A DNA stretch of 64,000 nucleotides from Bacteroidales bacterium UBA5371. GTDB taxonomy: Bacteria > Bacteroidota > Bacteroidia > Bacteroidales > P3. Positions 34,251 through 43,217 of this stretch are shown one piece after another (within the stretch, counting starts at the first letter, position 1; each line of letters starts with the position of its first letter). The stretch covers positions 141,325 to 205,324 of the forward strand of contig DHPF01000012.1 in the NCBI GenBank assembly GCA_002407855.1. Reading direction: 5' to 3'. Under the pieces are notes generated by a model. That model was not told where the DNA came from and made no database searches. It saw nothing but the letters and a program-made list of their open reading frames with translations. A program made the translations under genes and the position numbers.

Positions 34251-35420
34251 TTAATACATATTAATCTTATGTTGAAAAAAGAACTGATACCATAAATGAG
34301 AATTTTCATCAGATGTTATTTGAGATAAATAGAAAATTCCGAGAAATGATATAATAGTAATAATCATTAGTATTCTATTATATAGAGATTTGATTTTATA
34401 GAGATAATTAACGAAATACGCGAGCATTATTGATTGGAATATATAAAAGTATCTAAAAGGTCTTGTAAAACTTATTGCTCCGCTTGGAAACATATAGGAA
34501 ATTAATAAACCTATAATAAAGAAGAAATAAATTATATTAAACCATCTTGAATTATAATATTTCTTTAGTTTTAAACTATAAAGAATAATAATTACATTTA
34601 TTACAATTCTCCAAATATATGCTAACCCTGTACCCGTCTGCTCTCTAAAACTTTCAAGTAAATTATCAATATTATAACTTCTTTCATACATATCAGTACC
34701 TAATAATGAAATATAAAAATCAATTGCAGCACTAAAATTCATTATTATATCAAAAAACAATTCCTTAATAAGAAACGCAGAAGCTAAAAGAATTAATTGA
34801 AGCGGAATACTTTTAAAATAATCTCTTCCATTTACCAAAATAGGATAGAATACAAATAAGATAATTGCAGAACGATGAAAAAGAAAAGCAATTATACCGA
34901 ATAATATATATTTCCAAAGCTTTCTATCAACAATAAAATTCAAAGAATAAATCCAAATACACATTGCAATTGAATGCCTAATAATATTCATCCATGAAAT
35001 AAACTCTCCATTTGTAAACAAAAAAAGAGTTAGTAATGGAAAAAGATAAATCTCTTTTTTAAATGCATAATAGAAAAAGAAAACTTGTATAAAAGCAATT
35101 ATTGAAAAATAAATTACATAATGAAGATTAAAATAATTAGATAGATTAGTAATTAATTGAAATAAGAATTCATTTTTAGTTACATCTAAATTCCAAATAT
35201 AAGCTTCCAAATAACTGAGATGATCAACTCCTACATCATATCTCATCCCAAATACAATTGAGAACAAAATAAGAGGAATAAATATTTGATACGAATTAAA
35301 TATAATATTTTGATTAGCATTTGAAGAATAATTTATTGTCTGTTTCTTATATGAAGCCATATAAAAAAAGAACATCATTATTCCAAGAAGAAGAGAGTAA
35401 ACTAATATACTTTGAATCAT
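34251..35420 (-). CDS. wzy: O-antigen/capsule polymerase, EpsG family (Wzy)
   Basis: A 389-aa integral membrane protein with about ten transmembrane helices. EpsG-type polymerase features are FGMRYDVGVDHLSYLEAYIW near residues 60-80, the NGEFISWMNIIRHSIAMCIW motif, LFHRSAIILFVFYP, and PSGAISFTRPFRYFYIFQ. It joins repeat units on the periplasmic side in the Wzx/Wzy route. It abuts the GT2 gene (1-bp spacing). No signal peptide is needed. Wzy proteins vary strongly in sequence, so the gene name is by family and context. Confidence 0.85.
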   Translation of the reverse strand: MIQSILVYSLLLGIMMFFFYMASYKKQTINYSSNANQNIIFNSYQIFIPLILFSIVFGMRYDVGVDHLSYLEAYIWNLDVTKNEFLFQLITNLSNYFNLHYVIYFSIIAFIQVFFFYYAFKKEIYLFPLLTLFLFTNGEFISWMNIIRHSIAMCIWIYSLNFIVDRKLWKYILFGIIAFLFHRSAIILFVFYPILVNGRDYFKSIPLQLILLASAFLIKELFFDIIMNFSAAIDFYISLLGTDMYERSYNIDNLLESFREQTGTGLAYIWRIVINVIIILYSLKLKKYYNSRWFNIIYFFFIIGLLISYMFPSGAISFTRPFRYFYIFQSIMLAYFVNYLYKIKSLYNRILMIITIISFLGIFYLSQITSDENSHLWYQFFFQHKINMY

Positions 35421-36392
35421 TTAAAGTCTTTTTAATTGCCTATATATTTTAATTGGAATATATTTAAAAAGATAGATTATCTTTATAATATCAAATTTTT
35501 CTTGAAAAAGTATTTTCCCTTTTGAAATAGCTAAAACTGATGCATATTTAGAAAAATACATATTACGTGTAGTTTTATCCCTTTCATGTTTATACAAATC
35601 CTTTAAAACATAATATGCATTAAAAGTATTTTTTCTAACACCTTGTTTTCCACAAACTCCTCCATTATTTAATCTATATACTCCAGATATATCATTAAAA
35701 CAATAACCTAATCCATTTTTCATTAGGAAATAAATTAATACAGTATCTCTATTAAGTCCTTTATACTTCTCATACTCAAATAATGCATCTTTTCTAAAAA
35801 CAAGTGTTAATGTTTTAGTTATCCAATGTTTTATTGAATAATCAAATGTAAATCCTTTTATATCACCCTTAAATAACTTATCTGCGTTATCCCCAGACCA
35901 TATTTTTTTTTCATGATCCAAAACTTTATATCTATGACATGTTAAAACATATTCCGGATTCGCTTCCAAAAAATCAACTTGTTTTTGAAGCTTCAAAGGG
36001 TCTATCCAATAATCATCACCTTCACAAAGTGCTATGTATTTTCCTTTTCGCAAAGAATAAAATTGTTCCCATCTTTTTCGTTTTTCTTCTTGATCTTTTA
36101 ATGAATATACATTTTCAGGCTGGTAGAATACTTTAATAAGATTTGGGTATTTTGCTTGGTATTCCTTTAATATTTCTGCTGTTTTATCAGTTGAACAATC
36201 CTCATGAACTAATATCTGAACAGGAAATGTTGTCTTTTGCATCAATATTCCATCCAAACATTCTCTAATATATGGCTCATGATTATAAGCTAATGTACTA
36301 GTACAAACCAAAGGCAAAGTCCCTTCAGGCCAAACCTGCTCTGTTATCGGAATAGGTTCTGGTAGTGGTGTGTAATTATATTCTTGTTGCAT
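35421..36392 (-). CDS. GT2 family glycosyltransferase
   Basis: A GT-A enzyme of 323 aa. VCTSTLAYNHEPYIRECLDG, IMLMQKT-like and VHEDCSTDKTAEILKEYQ form the nucleotide-binding part; CEGDDYWIDPLKLQKQVDFL is the DXD metal site, typical of glycosyltransferases of the WcaA/EpsE type in O-antigen loci. The C-terminal ~100 residues are basic and probably membrane-associated (IKIIYLFKYIPIKIYRQLKR). It lies between the CitE-like gene and wzy. Donor and acceptor unknown. Confidence 0.88.
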   Translation of the reverse strand: MQQEYNYTPLPEPIPITEQVWPEGTLPLVCTSTLAYNHEPYIRECLDGILMQKTTFPVQILVHEDCSTDKTAEILKEYQAKYPNLIKVFYQPENVYSLKDQEEKRKRWEQFYSLRKGKYIALCEGDDYWIDPLKLQKQVDFLEANPEYVLTCHRYKVLDHEKKIWSGDNADKLFKGDIKGFTFDYSIKHWITKTLTLVFRKDALFEYEKYKGLNRDTVLIYFLMKNGLGYCFNDISGVYRLNNGGVCGKQGVRKNTFNAYYVLKDLYKHERDKTTRNMYFSKYASVLAISKGKILFQEKFDIIKIIYLFKYIPIKIYRQLKRL

Positions 36393-36426
36393 TATTGGTT
36401 TTTGATTGTAAATAGTTTTTATATAA

Positions 36427-37311
36427 TTATTTTTTACACAAGCTATGCAGTTTCAATATATCCTTAGCCATTTTAACCATAGGAGGTCCAATAAATTTAT
36501 TATCCTTCATTGCAACTCCTTTTCCTTGTTTAACAGCTTCTTCTGATAATTCTAACATTTCTTTTGCCCATTGAACTTGTTCATCAGACGGAGAATAGTA
36601 TTGATGAACTAATGGTAATTCTTTTGGATTGAGGACTAACATTCCTTCAAATCCTAATTTCCTTGAAAGTATCAGATTCTTTTCTAAATCTTCTAAATCA
36701 TGTACCCTTATATGTACAGTATCAATTGGAACTACATTATTTGCTTTTGCTCCCATAGCAATCATTGCACGAGCAGTAAATATACTTTGTCCTTCACTAT
36801 CGTGTTGACCTCCCAATTCAGTCATAAAATCTTCGCAACCAAAAGCTACTCCAACCAATCTTTCTGGACATGCCGTACAAATATCTTGAATATTCATAAC
36901 TGCTCCAGGAGTTTCAATAAGGGCAATTATTTTAAAAGAATGACGAGGTAATTTTTTTTCATATTCTATTGTTTCTAATAGCTTACCAAAGAAATAAATA
37001 TCTTCTCCTTTCTTCGCTTTAGGATACATAAATCCATCTACTCCCTCTAAAGCTAATTGATAAATATCTTGAAGCAAATGGCCACTTTCTCTATCATTTA
37101 CTCTTGGAAAAATAACTCTATTATCAAACTTTCCTGCTTTAAGGTACTTAATAATATTATCTCTTGCAATTTGTTTGTTTTCTGTTGGCTGAACTGAATC
37201 CTCAATATCTAAGAGTAACACATCAGCATCTCTACGTAATGCACTTTCAATTAAAGTCTCATTATGGGCTGGCACAAACATTAAGCTCCTCATTAATAAA
37301 TCTGTTCTCAT
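36427..37311 (-). CDS. HpcH/HpaI aldolase/citrate lyase-type CoA-ester lyase (CitE-like)
   Basis: The 294-aa protein has the CitE-like TIM-barrel signatures RSLMFVPAHNE, LLLDIEDSVQPTEN, VIFPRVNDRES, ALIETPGAVMN and FGCEDFMTELGG, with the Mg-binding Glu and Asp. Such enzymes cleave or condense (S)-citramalyl-, malyl- or beta-methylmalyl-CoA. Its ATG overlaps the MaoC stop by four bases (ATGA), so the two are translationally coupled. Both being inside a polysaccharide locus suggests they make an unusual CoA-activated acyl group that decorates a sugar. Substrate unknown. Confidence 0.85.
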   Translation of the reverse strand: MRTDLLMRSLMFVPAHNETLIESALRRDADVLLLDIEDSVQPTENKQIARDNIIKYLKAGKFDNRVIFPRVNDRESGHLLQDIYQLALEGVDGFMYPKAKKGEDIYFFGKLLETIEYEKKLPRHSFKIIALIETPGAVMNIQDICTACPERLVGVAFGCEDFMTELGGQHDSEGQSIFTARAMIAMGAKANNVVPIDTVHIRVHDLEDLEKNLILSRKLGFEGMLVLNPKELPLVHQYYSPSDEQVQWAKEMLELSEEAVKQGKGVAMKDNKFIGPPMVKMAKDILKLHSLCKK

Positions 37312-37772
37312 CCTTGGTTTTGTTTTTTAATTAATACTTTTCTTCTAAAAGATATAACATCTTGCCCATCCTGATTATATCCGATAGTTTCAACATAAAC
37401 AATCCCCCTATCTGTTTTTGTTTTAGAATCATATTTATCCAAAATCTTAGTTTTTGCATAAACAGTATCATTTATAAAAACAGGGTTTAAATGTTTTACA
37501 TCTTCATAACCTAAATTGGCAATTGCTTTACCACTAACGTCCGGAACTGTCATTCCAACAACTAAAGAAAACACTAAAGTACCAACAACTAATATTTTCC
37601 CATGTTGATTCTCTTGTGCATAATCTAAATTAGTATGCACTGGATGATGATTCATTGTAAGAAGACTAAAAAAATTATTATCACTCTCAAAAATCGTTTT
37701 TGAAAGCGAATGTTTTATCTCTTCTCCAACAATAAAATCCTCATAATATAAACCTAAAATTGATTGTTTCAT
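37308..37772 (-). CDS. MaoC-type hydratase
   Basis: A single hot-dog MaoC domain of 154 aa. The N-terminus GLYYEDFIVGEEIKHSLSKT, then DNNFFSLLTMNHHPVHTNLD with the hydratase Asp/His motif, GKILVVGTLVFSLVVGM, and NPVFINDTVYAKTKILD match (R)-specific enoyl-CoA or mesaconyl-CoA hydratases. It is coupled by a 4-base overlap with the CitE-like lyase, the pair found in mesaconyl/beta-methylmalyl-CoA chemistry. It sits 5 bp after the PglD/NeuD acyltransferase, which could use the resulting CoA ester. The exact acyl-CoA is unknown. Confidence 0.85.
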   Translation of the reverse strand: MKQSILGLYYEDFIVGEEIKHSLSKTIFESDNNFFSLLTMNHHPVHTNLDYAQENQHGKILVVGTLVFSLVVGMTVPDVSGKAIANLGYEDVKHLNPVFINDTVYAKTKILDKYDSKTKTDRGIVYVETIGYNQDGQDVISFRRKVLIKKQNQG

Positions 37773-37777
37773 ATCTA

Positions 37778-38452
37778 TTATCTTATAATATTATTTAATT
37801 TAGGTTTTATTAATGCTGGATTACCATATAATATTGAATTATTATCAACATCTTTAGTAATATTTGAAGACATACCAACGATATTATTATTTCCGAATTT
37901 AATTCCGTTTCTAAGGGAAGAATTTAATCCGATAAAATTTTCATTTCCAATTTTCAATCCACTTCCTACGCATACTTGACCTGCAAAATAATTATTATTT
38001 CCAATTTCAATATCATGACCCAATAAAGTTCCTGAATTTACTGTATTAAAATTTCCAATAATAGCATTACAATTTACAACAACATTTGCAAGCAAAACAT
38101 TTCCATAACCTAGTTTTGCAGATTTTGACATCATAACAGATGGATGAATAAAATTAGTGAACTTTTCTTGTGGAATATTTAAATTATATAATAATTGTGT
38201 TCTTTCTCTCATTACATCCGGACGATATAAAGAGTATATGAATTTTACATCTTTGAATTTTTCATACTTATCATATAATTCTTGAATCCCACATAAAATT
38301 GGATAACCATTAATATCATCTCCATTAGATAGATCATCTAAAGCTAATCCAAGAACTTCTATATCTACCTCAAACCTCTTTTTTGCATCACATATTTGAT
38401 CTGCAATTACTATTGCAGTTCCTCTTCCTCCAATTATTATTATTTTTTCCAT
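37778..38452 (-). CDS. PglD/NeuD-type sugar N- or O-acyltransferase
   Basis: The 224-aa protein has the PglD/NeuD layout: an N-terminal Rossmann-like domain starting KIIIIGGRGTAIVIADQI (residues 1-85) and a left-handed beta-helix (about 90-224) with FTNFIHPSVMMSKSAKLGYG, VNCNAIIGNFNTVNSGTLLG with the catalytic His in HDIEIGNNN, and NILYGNPA-type ending. These enzymes acylate UDP- or dTDP-4-amino sugars. It is flanked by aminotransferase-like and CoA-ester genes, consistent with transferring a non-acetyl group. The C-terminus lacks the usual VxGxPA, reading YGNPALIKP. Confidence 0.82.
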   Translation of the reverse strand: MEKIIIIGGRGTAIVIADQICDAKKRFEVDIEVLGLALDDLSNGDDINGYPILCGIQELYDKYEKFKDVKFIYSLYRPDVMRERTQLLYNLNIPQEKFTNFIHPSVMMSKSAKLGYGNVLLANVVVNCNAIIGNFNTVNSGTLLGHDIEIGNNNYFAGQVCVGSGLKIGNENFIGLNSSLRNGIKFGNNNIVGMSSNITKDVDNNSILYGNPALIKPKLNNIIR

Positions 38453-38461
38453 GACATATTA

Positions 38462-39394
38462 TTAGATTAATTTATAAAATTGCAAACTATCATACCTTTG
38501 GTCAATTGGCAAAAGCAGTAAATTATTTGTTAATTTGTATTCTAAATCTTCTTCCTTTGTCCAATCCATAACATTTGGCCAATAGGTTGCAACGAATATT
38601 TTATTTGCAATTAGTTTTTGTTTTAGTGCAATATCATTCGTTAGATATGGATAAACCATTGGAACATCAATATTCTTTAATGGAAGTTGAATTAGGTTTT
38701 TATCTTTTAGTTTTGATTCTAAATATAAGTAGTTTTCTATTCTTTTTGATTTAATTGAATTATAATCTATAGATGATAAGATTTTATTTGTTAGATTTGA
38801 CATTAATTTAATTGGTTGATTAATTAATGAGTCGTCATTTCTTTTAAAATCATTATATCCAAATTCTGCTGAAACATCTATTCTTTTTAATAGGTGAGAC
38901 ATTCTTTCATAAGAATAGTCTTGTTTCAATTCAATATCTAATTTTTTATCAATATATAAATATCCCCCATCTGCTATTCCAAAGAATTTTCTTGGAGAAT
39001 AGAATGTATCAATTCCTTCTAATGGTTTTGCATAAAAAGCTTGGGCATTATCTACTATCAGTTGCTTTTTATAGAGTTTTGCTAATCTTTTTACGCAATC
39101 TTGTTTTAATCCAAAGTAATTAGTGTAAAGAAAGGCTTCATTACTATTTAAATTATAATCCTTGATTGGTTCTAGAACTTGATTTATACTATAAAACTCA
39201 AACTCAATATGTAGCTTTGTTATAGGTTCAAGTATAACCTCACAAGTATAATATGGTATATATACTTTTTTATAGTTTCTTACCCTTAAAACATATTCAA
39301 AGCAATTACGAGCTGAATTTAAACAAAGAGCATCTTTATGATAATGATCTCCTTGTTTTAATTCTAAACCAAAATATCCACCAATTGCATCCAC
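38462..39394 (-). CDS. DegT/DnrJ/EryC1/StrS-like PLP-fold protein, divergent
   Basis: The 310-aa product resembles a shortened fold-type I aminotransferase: LNSARNCFEYVLRVRN (substrate-binding start), VYIPYYTCEVILEPI, LIVDNAQAFYA (Asp of the PLP pyridine contact) and YSPRKFFGIADGGYLYID, where Lys in RKFFG fits the PLP Schiff-base position. It lacks the longer C-terminal domain of sugar aminotransferases. The start codon is GTG (39394), directly after the in-frame TAA of the upstream ATP-grasp gene; no other start is possible without losing the core. Substrate unknown, probably an amino-sugar or amino-acid precursor. Confidence 0.7.
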   Translation of the reverse strand: MDAIGGYFGLELKQGDHYHKDALCLNSARNCFEYVLRVRNYKKVYIPYYTCEVILEPITKLHIEFEFYSINQVLEPIKDYNLNSNEAFLYTNYFGLKQDCVKRLAKLYKKQLIVDNAQAFYAKPLEGIDTFYSPRKFFGIADGGYLYIDKKLDIELKQDYSYERMSHLLKRIDVSAEFGYNDFKRNDDSLINQPIKLMSNLTNKILSSIDYNSIKSKRIENYLYLESKLKDKNLIQLPLKNIDVPMVYPYLTNDIALKQKLIANKIFVATYWPNVMDWTKEEDLEYKLTNNLLLLPIDQRYDSLQFYKLI

Positions 39395-40597
39395 TTACTC
39401 TACAATTACTTTTAACCAACTTTCTTGATTGCTTAAAGCTTTTTCCAATTCTTCTTTAGTCTCAAATTTTAAAACCAAAGTTCCAATTGCGTCATTAGCC
39501 CCATTAAAGGAATTTACTTTATCTCCTTTTTCTACCCATAAATCTTCTTGAAAGAGATTTTTCTCTTTTATCCCTTTTTCTATTTCAAGCCTTTCAAATT
39601 TTCCTTCTTTTTCAGAATGCAAAATTATTTCTGCCCAATGGCCATTATATGGCTTTTGTTCTATTCCAATAATTTCATCACCAATTGAGGCTCTCACTGC
39701 ATTTTCTATCATATCAACTCCTGTAGCAAAACGCAACATTTCAGCTAATCTATTTCCTCCTCCTCTTGGTGAAACCTCCATTATGTAAGTTTTTCCATTC
39801 TTTCCAACACGGGTTTCAATATTATAAATTGATGTTCTCATATTCAAAAGGCCTAATAGTCTTTGAATATCATTGCTCAATTCTTTTTCTTGCAATTCTG
39901 TCATTGTTGAAGGCCAACTATAGGCAGAAGGGGTGTAAGGATTAGCAGCATTATCATCAAAACGTTGAGCAGAAAAAGAAACAAATTTTAATTCTCCATT
40001 TACTGAAAAACAATCTGTGTCGGAAGAGCATCCTTGCTTTTCTATAAATTCTTCAATAATTATTTGTTTTGAAAGTGAATTATTTAATGCGAATTCCACA
40101 GCCTTTCTTAAGTTTTCAATATTCTCAACTTTTGTTACTCCCTTACTACCAGCTGAATCGGCAGGTTTTACAATAATAGGCCAAGTAAAATAATCCTTAT
40201 CATTTAATGCATCAATATAATTTGAATATCCTTTTGATTTCGGAACATTAAATCCATTATCTTCTAAGAACTTTCTAAAAAGATTTTTATTTTGAAGAAT
40301 TGATACAGACTCAAATGAACCAGAATGTGGCATGTTTAATTGTTCGGCAACATAAGCAGCAGTAACAACACCCGGATCAACTGCAAAAGACATTATACCA
40401 TCAATCTTTTCCTCTTTTGCAATTTTCAAGATTGCTTCCTTATCAATTATACTTGCATTAATATATTTATCAGAATATTTATGAGCAATATTATCAGGTA
40501 TATAATCACAAGTAATTACATAATATCCTAAATTATGAGCGGACTCAATAACCGGTAATAAATATCTTAATCCTCCTAAGAGCAGTATCTTTTTCAT
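39395..40597 (-). CDS. ATP-grasp carboxylate-amine/thiol ligase
   Basis: The 400-aa enzyme starts KKILLLGGLRYLLPVIESAH (pre-ATP-grasp Rossmann) and continues MSFAVDPGVVTAAYVAEQL, IIVKPADSAGSKGVTKVEN (ATP-grasp loop), IIEEFIEKQG, and NIETRVGKNGKTYIMEVSPR with GGGNRLAEML (metal and substrate residues). It belongs to the carbamoyl-phosphate-synthase-like ATP-grasp group found in polysaccharide and peptide-tailoring loci, which joins an acid to an amine via an acyl phosphate. It lies between two DegT-type genes, hinting that it attaches an acid or amino acid to an amino sugar. Substrates unknown. Confidence 0.82.
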   Translation of the reverse strand: MKKILLLGGLRYLLPVIESAHNLGYYVITCDYIPDNIAHKYSDKYINASIIDKEAILKIAKEEKIDGIMSFAVDPGVVTAAYVAEQLNMPHSGSFESVSILQNKNLFRKFLEDNGFNVPKSKGYSNYIDALNDKDYFTWPIIVKPADSAGSKGVTKVENIENLRKAVEFALNNSLSKQIIIEEFIEKQGCSSDTDCFSVNGELKFVSFSAQRFDDNAANPYTPSAYSWPSTMTELQEKELSNDIQRLLGLLNMRTSIYNIETRVGKNGKTYIMEVSPRGGGNRLAEMLRFATGVDMIENAVRASIGDEIIGIEQKPYNGHWAEIILHSEKEGKFERLEIEKGIKEKNLFQEDLWVEKGDKVNSFNGANDAIGTLVLKFETKEELEKALSNQESWLKVIVE

Positions 40598-40598
40598 T

Positions 40599-41708
40599 CT
40601 ATTTTAATATCACATTAATTACTCTTTCAACATCCTCCAATTCTAAATTATCATAGATTGGCAAACAAATTACTTGTTCTGCTACCTTATTTGCTATTGG
40701 AAGATTTGAAGGTTTGGCTGAATCCAATTCTCTATAAGTGGAGAAATCAGATATTAGAGGATAGAAATACCTTCTTCCAAAAATATTCTTGCCTTTCAAC
40801 TTGTAATATAGTTCATCTCTTGTCATTCCATATTCTTTTTCATCCACAAATATTGGAAAATAGGAATAATTATGTCGTACTCCTTCAATATCGATTAAGA
40901 AACTTATTCCTTTTACTTGCTTTAATCCTTCTCTATATGTATTGGCAATAATCTTTCGGTTTTCTATTGTTTTATCAACATATTTAAGGTTTAAAAGTCC
41001 ATAAGCTGCACGAACTTCATCCATTTTTGCATTTATTCCTGGTGCTACTACTTCTGTTTCACCTGCAAATCCAAAATTCTTAAGGTAGTCTATTCTTTGT
41101 TTGGTTTTTTCATCTTTGCAAACTAAGGCTCCACCCTCAACAGTATTATAGGTTTTGGTTGCATGAAAACTTAGGGTGGACATATCTCCATAATTTAGAA
41201 TAGACTCACCATTTACTCTTACACCAAAGGCATGAGCAGCATCATAGATTATTTTTAATCCATATTTATCTGCTATTGCTTGAATTTCCTCAATATTGCA
41301 AGGATTTCCATATACATGTACTGGCATAATTGCAGTAGTCTTTGGTGTTATTGCTCTTTCAATTTTATGAGGATCTAAGTTTAAGGTTAGAGGGTCAATA
41401 TCAACAAATACTGGTTTGATACCATTCCACCAAAGTGCATGTGTTGTTGCAACAAAACTATATGGAGTTGTTATAACCTCTCCTGTTATTCTAAGAGCTT
41501 GCAATGCAGTTATAAGAGGAAGGGTTCCGTTTGTAAAAACAGAGATATATTTAACTCCCAAATATTCGCAAAGAGCCTCCTCTAATTGCTTATGAAATTG
41601 TCCATTATTGGTTATCCACTTAGATGCCCAAATTTTTTCTAAATAAGGAATGAACTCTTCAAGAGGTGGTAATAATGGAGATGTTACTGTTATTTGTTTA
41701 TCTTCCAT
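40599..41708 (-). CDS. DegT/DnrJ/EryC1/StrS family sugar aminotransferase
   Basis: PLP-dependent nucleotide-sugar aminotransferase, 369 aa. It shows VFTNGTLPLITALQALRI, TTPYSFVATTHALWWNGI, KIIYDAAHAFGVRV (PLP Asp), LSFHATKTYNTVEGGALVCK with the Schiff-base Lys, and NFGFAGETEVVAPGINAKMD. The opening ITVTSPLLPPLEEFIPYLEK is characteristic of 4-amino-4,6-dideoxyhexose transaminases (VioA/FdtB-like). With RmlA and RmlB in the same locus the likely donor product is a dTDP-4-amino-4,6-dideoxysugar. The start at 41708 overlaps the wzx stop by 19 bp. Confidence 0.88.
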   Translation of the reverse strand: MEDKQITVTSPLLPPLEEFIPYLEKIWASKWITNNGQFHKQLEEALCEYLGVKYISVFTNGTLPLITALQALRITGEVITTPYSFVATTHALWWNGIKPVFVDIDPLTLNLDPHKIERAITPKTTAIMPVHVYGNPCNIEEIQAIADKYGLKIIYDAAHAFGVRVNGESILNYGDMSTLSFHATKTYNTVEGGALVCKDEKTKQRIDYLKNFGFAGETEVVAPGINAKMDEVRAAYGLLNLKYVDKTIENRKIIANTYREGLKQVKGISFLIDIEGVRHNYSYFPIFVDEKEYGMTRDELYYKLKGKNIFGRRYFYPLISDFSTYRELDSAKPSNLPIANKVAEQVICLPIYDNLELEDVERVINVILK

Positions 41709-43156
41709 TTAAGAATTTTATTAATGGTTGATACTATTATTTCTTTTAATTCTAAATATTCATTCATTTTAGTTTTTTCTCCAATTGCAAAGATAATTAG
41801 AAATCCAATCATAATTTGGAGTGGTAATAATATAAATGGAGAAATGCTAATAAAAGATATTGACCATAGAATTGCAGCCATTAGAAAAGCCATTAGAAAA
41901 GAAGGTAGAATATCTTTTATCTGTTCCATTATTCCATAATTCAAATCTCTTCCTGAATAATATGAATTAAGATAATAGCAAATAAAACCAACAAAAACAG
42001 ACCCCCAAAGCATTGCATTTATATTAACAAAAATACCTAATAGAATTGGACCTACTGCAATTGTTTTTTTTATAATTTCTAAGATAAGGAATAAGTCTGA
42101 ACGTCCTTTAACTTGTAGCATATTTAAATTTATTGCATGAAGTGGAATTAGCATTGCTGAAAAACATATTATTTGAAGAAATTCCACTGATGGCAGCCAT
42201 TTCTCTCCTATCAGCACTAATACCATTGGTTTGGCAACAGCAGCCAATCCCAACATAAGCACAAAAGTTATCAACATGGTTGATTTAATGACCTTCTTAT
42301 ATGCTTGTTTTAGTCTTTCATTATCATCTTGAATGGAACTAAGTACAGGATAACTTACTCTTTGTACTACACTTGTAAGATTTGATGAAAAAATATCAGT
42401 AAATTGTTTTCCTCTTGTAAACTGACCTAAATCAGATGTTGAATAAAATTTTCCAATAATTACCTGATATAATTGTTCCCATATTGTATTTATCAATCCT
42501 GAAACTAATAATTTCCATCCAAATCCGAATAATTCTTTAAAACTATTAATTGAAAATTCTAACTTTGGCAACCATTTATTAAATATCCAAAGAAATATTG
42601 TGTTTAATAATTGTCTTGATATTTGTTGTGCAACCAAACTCCATACCCCAAAACCTGTCAATGCCATTCCAATTCCAATCACTCCACTTGAAATGGATGC
42701 AATTATGGATATTTTTGTTTGAGTTTTAAAATCAACTCTTTTTACTAATAAAGTTCTTTGAACTAAGGCAAAAGCATTTATTAATACTATTACCGACATT
42801 GCTCTTGTTAGAGGTACAAGTTGAGGCTCTTTAAAGAAAGTCCCAACAAAGGGAGCTAGAAAAAATAATCCAAGAAATAAAGCTCCACTTAGAATTAAAT
42901 TAAATATAAAAGCTGTATTATAATCAATATGGGTTGCGTTATTCTTTCTTATTAGTGCATTTGAAAATCCAGAATCTACTATAGAGTTAAAAACTGCTAT
43001 AAATATTGAGATAATCCCAATTAATCCAAATTCTTTAGGGGTTAGTATTCTTGCTAAGATAATTCCAACAAGAAAAGTAATACCAGAACCGGCAATATTA
43101 TCAACAAAGCTCCAACTTACTCCTTTAATTGTTTTGTTTTTTAGTGATTCGGACAT
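41690..43156 (-). CDS. wzx: Polysaccharide flippase, MOP superfamily (Wzx)
   Basis: A 488-aa membrane protein with about 14 hydrophobic helices. KTIKGVSWSFVDNIAGSGIT, the FLVGIILARILTPKEFGLIG segment, FIAVFNSIVDSGFSNALIRK and TRGKQFTDIFSSNLTSVVQR with VSYPVLSSIQDD are typical of WzxC/O-antigen flippases. It exports lipid-linked repeat units for the Wzy polymerase encoded at 34251. It overlaps the aminotransferase start by 19 bp. The 58-base gap to the TviB-like gene carries an octamer array. Confidence 0.9.
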   Translation of the reverse strand: MSESLKNKTIKGVSWSFVDNIAGSGITFLVGIILARILTPKEFGLIGIISIFIAVFNSIVDSGFSNALIRKNNATHIDYNTAFIFNLILSGALFLGLFFLAPFVGTFFKEPQLVPLTRAMSVIVLINAFALVQRTLLVKRVDFKTQTKISIIASISSGVIGIGMALTGFGVWSLVAQQISRQLLNTIFLWIFNKWLPKLEFSINSFKELFGFGWKLLVSGLINTIWEQLYQVIIGKFYSTSDLGQFTRGKQFTDIFSSNLTSVVQRVSYPVLSSIQDDNERLKQAYKKVIKSTMLITFVLMLGLAAVAKPMVLVLIGEKWLPSVEFLQIICFSAMLIPLHAINLNMLQVKGRSDLFLILEIIKKTIAVGPILLGIFVNINAMLWGSVFVGFICYYLNSYYSGRDLNYGIMEQIKDILPSFLMAFLMAAILWSISFISISPFILLPLQIMIGFLIIFAIGEKTKMNEYLELKEIIVSTINKILKWKINK

Positions 43157-43185
43157 TTAGTTTATTTGTAAGTTTTAAAATTTAT

Positions 43186-43217
43186 TTGTTGAGGTGTTGA
43201 GGTGTTAAGTTGTTTTA
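43186..43217. repeat. Octamer repeat after tviB-like gene
   Basis: TTGTTGAG, GTGTTGAG, GTGTTAAG and TTGTTTTA follow each other at 8-bp steps, the last overlapping the stop codon at 43215. The same octamer family lies upstream of gmd (20193-20240). Confidence 0.7.
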
